A program made the position numbers and the translations under genes. The notes beneath the pieces are model-generated. The model was not told the DNA's origin. It saw only the letters and a list, made by a program, of their open reading frames with translations, and made no database searches. Source: Anaspis maculata (taxonomy: Eukaryota; Arthropoda; Insecta; Coleoptera; Scraptiidae). From it: a stretch of DNA of 64,000 nt. The stretch lies in contig OX421968.1 of the NCBI GenBank assembly GCA_949128115.1, forward strand, positions 3,720,001 through 3,784,000, read 5' to 3'. Position 1 is the first letter of the stretch, and every line of letters starts with the position of its first letter. This document shows positions 60,701 through 64,000 of the stretch, piece after piece.

Positions 60701-63700
60701 CATATTTTGACGAGATCTACCCACAGTTGATTTTTTTTGCTTTCATCCTGAAACATCCTGTATATAAAACAGAAATTCAATACTCATTATTTTGCCATAA
60801 GCTTAAGCAGTTCAGCAAAATCTTTGGAACTGACGAAAATAGAAAGGCTCGAAAGACCAAAATTTCTTCCTCCATAAGTTCAATATTAAAAAGACAAGAC
60901 ATGGAATTTTTTCTACGGCACAGTACAGGCACTGGAAAAATGGATTCGAAAAATGTATACTGATCAACAAAATAAACGTTACACGGTCATTAGTAGAGCT
61001 GGATTGCTGAGAACGATTCCAGAACTGTTTGAACCATTCGCTAGTCCAATCCTTTTTCTACTAGTGCGTATTTTTGCAAAGAGTGGTACTTTACATAAAG
61101 TTTCTACAGGGTGGTAGATAAAACAGTGCAAAATTTCTGAAAGTTTGGCATGCTCCCGTTTGAACATAAAATATATTTTTCTGGATTTCAACTCCAACAG
61201 CATCAAGATAGGCCTCTTATTTCGAAACGGTTTTTGAATTTAACGCTTATCTTCTTAACTTACCAGAGTGATTTCGGAAGTCAACCTTTTTGGTCTTACA
61301 GTGATAACTTTTTCACTCGTAAACAAATTTTCAAAATCTAGGGCTGGTGTTGAAGTTGAAACTTCAGGTAAGAAGACGCTAGGATGATAATTTATGTAAG
61401 GCACCTCATGAAAAGTCCTTAGTGGTGTAGGTAGTAGAGAGGTCGCCCGTTTTCTCCCCTCAACATTTTATGCTACTGAAGATTTTCGAAACTGATTGCA
61501 TTTTTATATTCCTTATTAACCTAATTTAGAATGAAAAGTTACCCTCGTAAAAGTCTGATTAGAGGCTTCGTTTTTGAGATATTTGAATCCCAGTGTTTGA
61601 AAAACATCTCGAAAACACCACCTTCAAGAGTCTGAATAAATAATAACTAAGAATAATAACTCAAAATAAAATCTAAGAAACTCAAACTAAATAAATAATA
61701 ACTAAGAATAATAACTCAAAATAAAATCTAAGAAACTCAAACTCAATCATTTCTTCACTGAATACATTTTCTAGGTTTTATGTCGAAAAACCATTACTTA
61801 GCTGATGATAACCAACAAGTTTCCAAAAGATTAGATTTTTAGGCTCGTGAAAGTGGTTAAACAATTAAAAACTTGTTCTAGGAGCATTTGAACAAAATCG
61901 ACCAGAAAATCTATTCAAAAAATTCAACCTCAACGTAGAATACGTTTTGAAAGCTACTCACTACAATAAACGCACCATGGCGACTTTTACGCGATAATTT
62001 TTTTCCGAAATTATGCAAAAATGGTAATTTTATCTCGTGCTCACTTTTTATTCCGACAGCTGATTGCAGTCCATGAAACCTGAATTTTAGGCGATTGTAT
62101 CTACCTACCTCCTCTGGGGCATTCGTATTATTGTAAAACTGGCGCTAATGAGTTTCGTGGAAGGCCAAGAGGTGGTGAGGTAAATTTCGCAGCTAAGCAG
62201 GAAAGTTATTGTCTTAGTGGTAGGTACATAATCCCATTAGTTCGCACAAAAAAATGAACAACTTGCAAAAATTGGAGTTGAATACAAATTATGAGCAACT
62301 GGCAGAAAATTACAACTTAATTGAGTGGCTCAGAACTGAATGGGTCTAAGCAGTGGTATACTGAACTAAAATGGACATTAGCACACAAACGTCAACAATG
62401 AACCGGAATATGTAGTTATTTGTATGTCAATGCTGTAAGAAGGGCTTATGGTAATAACGTGACAAGTCCCATTTTTGCAATGATTTTTTTTTACTCGTCC
62501 CTCTGTGCGGTTTTAATTCGCATTACCAGATTGCAGTGGTTAATGTCTAAGTTACTAGACGTACCTACTAAAAAGCCTGGGAAATATGATACCAAAATAT
62601 ATTTTTTTACATTTTAAATTTCAAGAGACTTCGAAGTGAGATTTTTTGATAATTTGATGATGTGGCTTATCACGTTCTTACAATAATAACACCCACACTA
62701 TTTATCAGTTTTCCAACTATACTCGTATTCTCGTTTTTCGTCCTGCTTGGTTTTGAAACGATTGGCAGCTGTGGTGCTCTGCGAAAGCGATCATGAAAAG
62801 AAATTGAAAGAAGAAGAAGAACCGAGATCAATGGAATTTTGTAGCTTGATTGGTTAAGTTCATTGTAAAAATGTAAAATCAGTTGTTAGTATTGTACATG
62901 TAAGTTGTACATAAATAAGCTCTTCATTTATAAAAGTGATCTTTTTTTGAGCGGATGGCGAAGCAAAAGTTGACAATGTTTCTCAAAAGCACAGTTAGCT
63001 CAAAATCAAGAAACATCAGTGGTTTAGGCAGATCCTTTCGGCTACAAGACAATCGGTTGAATACAGCTGTTCGATGATCTAGCACCTGTCGTTGCGAAAT
63101 TTAATTTTTTCTTTTGGCTCTTGTACAATTATTATTGTGACAAAAGAGCGACTTCAAGTACAGAACCAGGCACAATTATTACGGCGCAATTTATTAAATC
63201 TAACGTTTAAGGACGCGTGTGTGTGTAATAACAGTTTCAGCAAATTTAAAAAGGCGATTTCCGTCTGCTTAATTAATTCTTGTCGAGGTGAGCGCTGACC
63301 TTTCGCTTTCTATTATAAAGTAATTTAAGTGTTGAAAGACACCGTGGATCGACACTGAGTTCACCAGATAAAGTGCAACATCGGGCGGTGGTAGGAGTGC
63401 AAACAGCGATATGTTACATAAAAATTCCGGTACAAGCACGGCGAAATAAATAAACAACTAGTAGGTACCACATAAAAGGCTTTACATATCACCTATATGC
63501 ATAATGCACACTGCAGACGAAGAACAAAATAATTTCGTTGATCAAACGATGTTGTTGTATGCGATTGTTACACATGAATAAGCAAAATGTTTATGCATAA
63601 GAAAAGTAATAATTTGAAAATGTACGACTCTATTTCAACATTCGCGCATTTCGAACGTGGTCCACCACAATCATAAATCACCATTCTAATCCGTCCGTAT

Positions 63701-63960
63701 AATTATGAACACTCTAATAAGTTGTTTAATTACTCCATTATTTACGAAAACCCCGCCTTGTCGTTCGTAAATATACTTTATTATATCATGCGCGGCTGGT
63801 ATATGAGCAAAGTGAAAGTCTGAATAAAGAATTCAATAACTTTTATTATCACCCTTTTTCTTGCAGCCCGACTACGACGATCACGACCGCAATGAAAATA
63901 ACAGGCTCAAGCACTTCTCGTCGTCAAGGGGAAAAGAAAAGAAAGACAACAAAAAATACG
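21632..63960 (+). CDS. exp: Expansion/Rebuff-like atypical Smad (MH2-domain) protein, seven exons, 3' partial
   Basis: Seven exons with GT-AG junctions join in one frame: 21632-21794, 45229-45386, 53733-53805, 54175-54336, 54407-54605, 55007-55245, 63867-63960. From the ATG at 21678 they give about 347 residues, unfinished at the window edge. Residues 1-39 are basic then acidic. An MH2 (Smad) domain runs from about residue 56 (IWAKVIVLE) through VLTVNGSDDGFDGFR, IGLCGFDNPMRD, RHIGHGVKIKMDDAGN and KCNVYIKN to LFDMKKFQ and the WVLIINV strand near 220. A Gly/Ser/Ala-rich then Pro-rich tail follows, ending PDYDDHDRNENNRLKHF and a Lys-rich run. No MH1 DNA-binding domain and no C-terminal SSXS motif are visible. 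In Drosophila this family (Expansion, Rebuff) acts in epithelial cells and is needed for chitin deposition in tracheal tubes. The symbol could equally be reb, since I cannot separate the two paralogues. Confidence 0.8.
21795..23591 (+). other. Intron 1, first part; nothing recognised
   Basis: Plain AT-rich intron sequence up to the first fold-back element. No repeats or hidden exons that I can support. Confidence 0.5.
24464..24827. repeat. Inner inverted repeat with a (TCC)n loop
   Basis: The arm GTACGCCGGATAGCGA (from about 24465) pairs with TCGCTATCCGGCGTAC. GTTTTTGTGATGGC, the CACTCATGCG(G/T) block and GCTTCAGAAGTTACAGGGTG also pair across the centre. The loop is a TCC/CCA-rich run (24610-24645). 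A small element ending in CAGGGTG and CACCCTG may sit at the centre. Confidence 0.7.
25221..25845 (-). pseudogene. SWIM zinc-finger gene fragment
   Basis: The minus-strand frame begins MSDRARIVARAFKN at 25845, shifts frame near 25735 into ELENGRSELSVMEVFNHWMA, and after a stop near 25539 resumes with a segment ending FKCTCKAGQSGTCKHIAAVL. CxC...GxCKHI is the SWIM zinc-binding signature (C-x-C-x(n)-C-x-H), found in MuDR transposases and in transposon-associated insect proteins that often carry a YqaJ-like nuclease domain. Only this part is present and it is broken at least twice. Whether it was the element's own gene or captured host sequence cannot be told by eye. Confidence 0.65.
26028..26693. 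mobile_element. Fold-back element, family E (copy 1)
   Basis: It begins TACAAGGGTCTCAGAGC and ends GAGTTCTGGGACACATGTA; the arms share AGTCCAAAGCAGTTTAGGGA against TGCTTTAGGACTCTGGGA. It touches the end of the family F element exactly (CACCCTGTA|TACAAGGG). The long hydrophobic plus-strand frame inside (26177-26572) is pyrimidine-rich sequence without domains. A second copy is at 35050-35664. Confidence 0.75.
27095..27192. repeat. 98-bp hairpin
   Basis: AAGTTTCGGCTGTCTATATC and GAAGGTCGCCTT pair with AGGCGACCTTCTAAATATCG followed by GCAGTGAGTTT. Small, non-coding. Confidence 0.55.
27193..28504 (+). other. Intron 1, nothing recognised
   Basis: No repeat structure or exon-like segment seen in this 1.3 kb. 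Confidence 0.4.
28505..29050. mobile_element. Fold-back element, family K, with LINE tail inserted
   Basis: It starts TACCGGGTGTCCGCGCGAAA and ends TTTTCGCGCGGACACCTGGTA. Inner arms ACAGATTTCAAATTTCACAG and TGACACTGTGAAATTTGAAA also pair. The right arm is interrupted between about 28883 and 29005 by a retroelement fragment; without it the arms pair to within a few bases of the ends. Confidence 0.8.
28891..29000 (-). mobile_element. LINE 3' fragment with (TAATC)n tail
   Basis: On the minus strand, GGAAATAAACCTC is followed by TAATC repeats (GATTA units at 28891-28911), a retroelement 3' terminus. It interrupts the right arm of the family K element, so it is younger than that element. Confidence 0.6.
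29051..32078 (+). other. Intron 1, 3 kb, one exon-like segment
   Basis: Mostly featureless. A (TG)n microsatellite lies at 30249-30282. At 30672-30718 a strong acceptor (CTCTTTTTTTTTCTCCGGCAG) is followed by open sequence reading IPRPDDLKHLGNAE and a donor AAAG|GTATGA; the DNA around 30700-31030 is GC-richer. It does not fit the phase of the flanking coding exons (47 nt), so I do not call it an exon. Confidence 0.4.
32079..32675. mobile_element. Fold-back element, family A (copy 1)
   Basis: It starts TACAGGGTGTTTCAGTGACC and ends GGTCACCGAAGCACCCTGTA, flanked by TA. The arms continue through TTGCATAATACTTCGGGAGG, GAGTCGAAAAGTAA and GGGAGTTACAGTCCCTCAAA for nearly 300 bp each, so the element is almost all hairpin. 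No protein coding. The second copy is at 42851-43442. Confidence 0.9.
32676..33931 (+). other. Intron 1, nothing certain
   Basis: Only a short cluster of GCTATGCTATGC repeats flanked by CGTTGC and GCAACG (33138-33182) stands out. Confidence 0.4.
33932..34241. mobile_element. Fold-back element, family M
   Basis: It ends GTGAAACACCCTGTA; the left end TACAGATAGTGATATAC is diverged. The arms share GTCAATATTTTATGAGATGG, AGAGCATC(A/G)AAAAATAAGT and complements. About 310 bp, non-coding. Confidence 0.65.
35050..35664. mobile_element. Fold-back element, family E (copy 2)
   Basis: It starts TACAGATTGTTCCACAACTC and ends GAGTTCTGGAACACCTGT; the arms share CAAAGCAGTTTAGGGAAATG against CATTTCCCTAAACTACTTTT. 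A family C element lies at its centre (about 35268-35458). Confidence 0.75.
35268..35458. mobile_element. Family C element nested in family E
   Basis: It aligns with the family C copies at 43518 and 60013 over GACTCATAAATCC, GCAAAA(A/G)AATTCTAT and CTACATA(G)...GGGAC(G), and ends in TGACTCC-like sequence. About 190 bp, diverged. Confidence 0.55.
36430..36675. repeat. Inner inverted repeat of family I
   Basis: GCGTATCTTTCTTCACACGA and AGAAAATCGACCT pair with AGGTCGATTTTCTAAACCC and TGAAGAAAGATACGCATAC. About 45-bp arms around a 150-bp loop. Confidence 0.7.
36855..37220 (+). repeat. Tandem duplication, period about 202 bp
   Basis: Two direct copies of GTCGGT(A/T)TT(C/T)AACGCTAC, CATCGAGGAATCTT, GTTCTAGATACATGCATACA and CAGCGAACGAAA. 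GTCCGTCC-type repeats and 'gaactcctcctaagcgaaaag' precede the first copy. Confidence 0.75.
37707..38600 (+). repeat. GGCGGC-rich tandem repeat block
   Basis: It begins with the inverted copy of the 6761-6880 end, then inverted 120-bp monomers (AATATGGCGGCAGAATG), then two direct 272-bp units (38013-38284 and 38285-38556) beginning CATAATTCTCCTAGTT and containing ACAAGATGGCGGCGGGG and ATCAAAGATGGCGGC. It ends near GACGGACGGACGGAC (about 38572). Non-coding. Confidence 0.8.
38659..40533. mobile_element. Giant imperfect palindrome, family L
   Basis: It starts TATGGGGGCATAGG and ends CCTATGCCCCCAT, centred near 39596. The arms pair along almost their whole length: CTTCGTGAAGATATATAGAG, TGGAGGCGCCAAAATGGGCT, ACCTGGCAGTATCATAGATC, TGGCCGCCATATTGAAAAGA, and near the centre AAAATCGATCATGGT and ACAGGGTGAACT, each have complements on the other side. 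Total 1.87 kb, arms over 900 bp with an estimated identity of 75-85% by eye. No protein. Confidence 0.85.
40534..42706 (+). other. Intron 1, nothing certain
   Basis: Two kb with no repeat family identified. A T-tract acceptor-like site at 41738-41751 (TTTTTTTTTACAG) is followed by a short open frame (ESRCPEEDQDEGIHTLRM), but there is no supported donor and no homology known to me. Confidence 0.4.
42851..43442. mobile_element. Fold-back element, family A (copy 2), nested in B
   Basis: TACAGGGTGTTTCGGTGACC to GGTCACTGAAACACCCTGTA, 592 bp, very similar throughout to the copy at 32079-32675. It lies at a TA within the left arm of the family B element. Confidence 0.9.
43518..43700. mobile_element. 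Family C element (copy 1), nested in B
   Basis: TACAGGGTGAGTCATAAACT to GATTCATGACTCACCCTGTA, 183 bp, flanked by TA. A short A-rich run lies at 43559. The ends are inverted repeats of about 15 bp with weaker pairing inside. Confidence 0.85.
43942..45228 (+). other. Intron 1, last part; nothing recognised
   Basis: Plain sequence to the exon 2 acceptor. Confidence 0.5.
45229..45386 (+). CDS. exp: exp/reb exon 2, start of the MH2 domain
   Basis: Acceptor CTTTCCAG before 45229; donor TTCCG|GTGAGT after 45386. It encodes DHIQEVLDKWTQIDDEIW and then the first MH2 strands (AKVIVLERNRRVAKAYARA, VLTVNGSDDGFDGF). The W...I..E...VG..F and TV-G pattern of Smad MH2 domains is recognisable in altered form. 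Enters in phase 0, leaves after two bases of an Arg codon. Confidence 0.93.
45387..53732 (+). other. Intron 2, 8.3 kb
   Basis: Almost free of recognisable elements, unlike introns 1 and 6. It holds one hairpin (48773-48900) and a GC-richer patch near 52260-52500 with GCGGCCGTCGGCCGC. Several short frames (for example 51406-51663 and 51961-52260) have no domains or splice context. Confidence 0.6.
48773..48900. repeat. 128-bp hairpin element
   Basis: The arms GGACCGGTATTCCCATCT and AAGTTCTGGATAACTCTATT pair with AATAGGGTTATCCAGAACTT and AGATGGAAATATACCGGGCC. The loop is about 30 nt. MITE-like, non-coding; no obvious target duplication. Confidence 0.75.
53733..53805 (+). CDS. exp: exp/reb exon 3, MH2 core
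   Basis: A 73-nt exon between TATTCTTTCCAG and CAT|GTAAGT. It completes the split Arg and encodes IGLCGFDNPMRDQKTEEFKR then HIGH, matching the Smad LG..SN..R...E..R.HIG block. Leaves in phase 0. Confidence 0.93.
54175..54336 (+). CDS. exp: exp/reb exon 4, MH2 core
   Basis: Acceptor ACCCACAG, donor AAG|GTATAT. Encodes GVKIKMDDAGNILIKRVSKC, NVYIKN and then a linker NTGQDDENAIGNEILKLPNN with a PEKPVK end. HIG|GVK across the junction is the conserved HIGKGV-type motif of Smads, and the glycine after DDA fits the G-(D/N)-V/I strand turn. Confidence 0.93.
54407..54605 (+). CDS. exp: exp/reb exon 5, end of MH2
   Basis: Follows a 70-nt intron with acceptor TTATTTTCAG. It begins LFDMKKFQSNVNREL (equivalent to the KVFD(L) block of Smads), then RAYPDRRRLECQCLSAIAFV and WVLIINVVAMDMLKSKLPP. 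Donor CCAG|GTACGC, phase 1. Confidence 0.93.
55007..55245 (+). CDS. exp: exp/reb exon 6, low-complexity tail
   Basis: Acceptor AAATTGCAG; the split codon gives Val. Encodes QRIMDIKNRPRIPIPDEDPY, a Gly/Ser/Ala-rich stretch (GNGSGSSGSSGFAGAGS), a Gln-rich helix-like LLLQSQQHAQRR and a Pro-rich KPPKLPPREN that could bind SH3 domains. The donor is AAG|GTTGGT, weaker than the others. Reading through it would add 15 residues and a stop at 55291-55293, a possible short isoform. Confidence 0.85.
55517..55595. repeat. 79-bp MITE-like element
   Basis: Perfect 10-bp terminal repeats GGGCCAGTTT and AAACTGGCCC, with little pairing inside. It lies six bases from the next hairpin. Confidence 0.6.
55602..55832. 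repeat. 231-bp hairpin element
   Basis: CCAGTTCCACCAACGAATTT, TTGAGACATTTTCTCTGATG and GAATGACCACGGAAAA pair in order with TTTTCTGTGGTCACTAAGCC, CACCAGAGAAAATATCTCAA and AAATTCGCTGGTGGAACCGG. Non-coding, in intron 6. Confidence 0.75.
55833..56743 (+). other. Intron 6, nothing recognised
   Basis: About 0.9 kb with no supported feature. Confidence 0.4.
56744..59574. mobile_element. Giant palindrome, family J, hosting family G
   Basis: It starts GCAGACTCTCGCTAATTTTT and ends AAATAAGCGAGAGTCTGC. The left arm (56744-56994 plus 58077 to about 58700) pairs with the right arm (about 58705-59574) along its whole length: GCCAGGGTACGCCTCAAATC, CTGTTAACTTGTT, AGCCGCAG, ATGATGTTTTTCATC, TTCAGGTGTCTAGAAA and complements. 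Without the 1082-bp family G insertion it is 1.75 kb with about 870-bp arms. The phrase just outside the right end ('ataaactcgatattcgtgttcag') also occurs near 4280. No protein. Confidence 0.88.
56995..58076. mobile_element. Fold-back element, family G (complete copy), nested in J
   Basis: It starts TACCGGGTGATCATTTGAAA and ends TTTCAAATGATCACCCGGTA, next to TA. The arms include TCCACCTGCAATAACTCC, GAGCAAAAACAGGTCGATTT and a C-rich segment (CACCCCCCTCGCCCCCACTC) that is G-rich on the other arm. Inside are further alternating C-rich and G-rich blocks around AATTGAAGGGAATCGAATTC-type phrases, which suggests internal duplication of a smaller hairpin. Confidence 0.9.
60013..60197. mobile_element. 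Family C element (copy 2)
   Basis: TACAGGGTGAATTGTGGATC to GAGTTCATGACTCACCCTATA, 185 bp. It sits at the same place in the family B arm as the copy at 43518-43700 (after GAATTTCTGTT(T/C)T(C/G)TATA). Confidence 0.8.
60200..60762. mobile_element. Fold-back element, family D (copy 2)
   Basis: TACAGGGTGTTTTTGCGATG to CATCCTGAAACATCCTGTA, 563 bp, matching 7182-7784 over GTTCGGCCTAATGACGAAGA, TACAGCCCTTCAAAGTTCAC and complements. It is placed two bases after the family C element, splitting it from the right arm of family B. Confidence 0.85.
61001..61240. repeat. Diverged half arm of family H
   Basis: AAGTTTCTACAGGGTGGTAG, ACAGTGCAAAATTTCTGAAA and TCGAAACGGTTTTTGAATTT correspond in order and spacing to 12270-12415. 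No matching inverted arm was found nearby. Confidence 0.55.
61635..61743 (+). repeat. Perfect 55-bp tandem duplication
   Basis: AATAAATAATAACTAAGAAT... at 61635-61688 is repeated without change at 61690-61743. An exact copy of this length points to a recent slippage or polymerase duplication. Confidence 0.9.
61744..63866 (+). other. Intron 6, last part; nothing recognised
   Basis: No fold-back element, retroelement or exon-like segment seen before the exon 7 acceptor. Confidence 0.5.
63867..63960 (+). CDS. exp: exp/reb exon 7 (last in window)
   Basis: A strong acceptor (CCCTTTTTCTTGCAG) and donor (TACG|GTAAGG). Encodes PDYDDHDRNENNRLKHFSSS and a Lys-rich end (GKEKKDNKKY). It fits the phase of exon 6 exactly and leaves in phase 1, so at least one more exon lies downstream. 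Confidence 0.85.
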
Positions 63961-64000
63961 GTAAGGTTCACCAAGAAGATACCTTCACATGACTGATGTC

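Larger units (their letters stand above)
59890..60950. mobile_element. Family B element (copy 2, eroded), hosting C and D
   Basis: Left inner arm TTTTCGTTGTTTCAAAAGAT, GTAAACTGTTTATGG and AAAGTCAACCACTGAATCTG; right inner arm AACAGAAATTCAATACTCAT and GAAAGACCAAAATTTCTTCC. Both match family B copy 1, but the outer CAGGGTG ends are no longer recognisable, so boundaries are approximate. The centre is occupied by family C and, next to it, family D. Confidence 0.7.

Overview
The window reads as nuclear DNA of an arthropod, almost certainly an insect. It is AT-rich, the one cellular gene has very long introns with ordinary GT-AG junctions, and the rest is transposon debris. A hemipteran is my guess only; nothing here fixes the order.

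The only cellular protein-coding gene I can defend is on the plus strand. Seven exons (21632-21794, 45229-45386, 53733-53805, 54175-54336, 54407-54605, 55007-55245, 63867-63960) splice in frame and encode about 347 residues, with the 3' end beyond the window. The protein has an atypical Smad-type MH2 domain, no visible MH1 domain, and a low-complexity tail. I read it as the insect Expansion/Rebuff (exp/reb) family, known in Drosophila for tracheal chitin deposition. Intron 1 is 23.4 kb; introns 2 and 6 are over 8 kb each. A possible non-coding first exon ends at 20773, and a CpG-rich, CRE-containing stretch at about 14640-15240 could be a promoter.

Layout. 1-2600: a dead mariner/Tc1-superfamily transposase (minus strand) in two pieces, with an apparent 57-nt intron and small hairpin elements between the pieces. 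3.3-6.9 kb: tandem repeats, including a 120-bp monomer rich in GCCGCCAT motifs, split by a 5'-truncated Jockey/CR1-like LINE with an open reverse-transcriptase frame. 7-14.1 kb: fold-back elements. 14.2 kb: a complete tRNA-derived SINE with a 15-bp target-site duplication. 14.5-21.6 kb: mostly unique DNA upstream of the gene. 21.6-64 kb: the gene, whose introns carry most of the fold-back elements.

The most striking property is the density of long inverted-repeat elements: at least 13 families (called A to N here), 0.2-2.8 kb long, many ending in TACAGGGTG...CACCCTGTA next to TA. They are nested inside one another, and the order of insertion can be read at 42.7-43.9, 56.7-59.6 and 59.9-60.9 kb. 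Two are near-complete palindromes of about 1.8 kb inside introns, so the pre-mRNA should contain very long hairpins. One 2.4-kb element carries a decayed SWIM zinc-finger gene. No rRNA, tRNA gene, CRISPR array or prokaryotic feature was seen.
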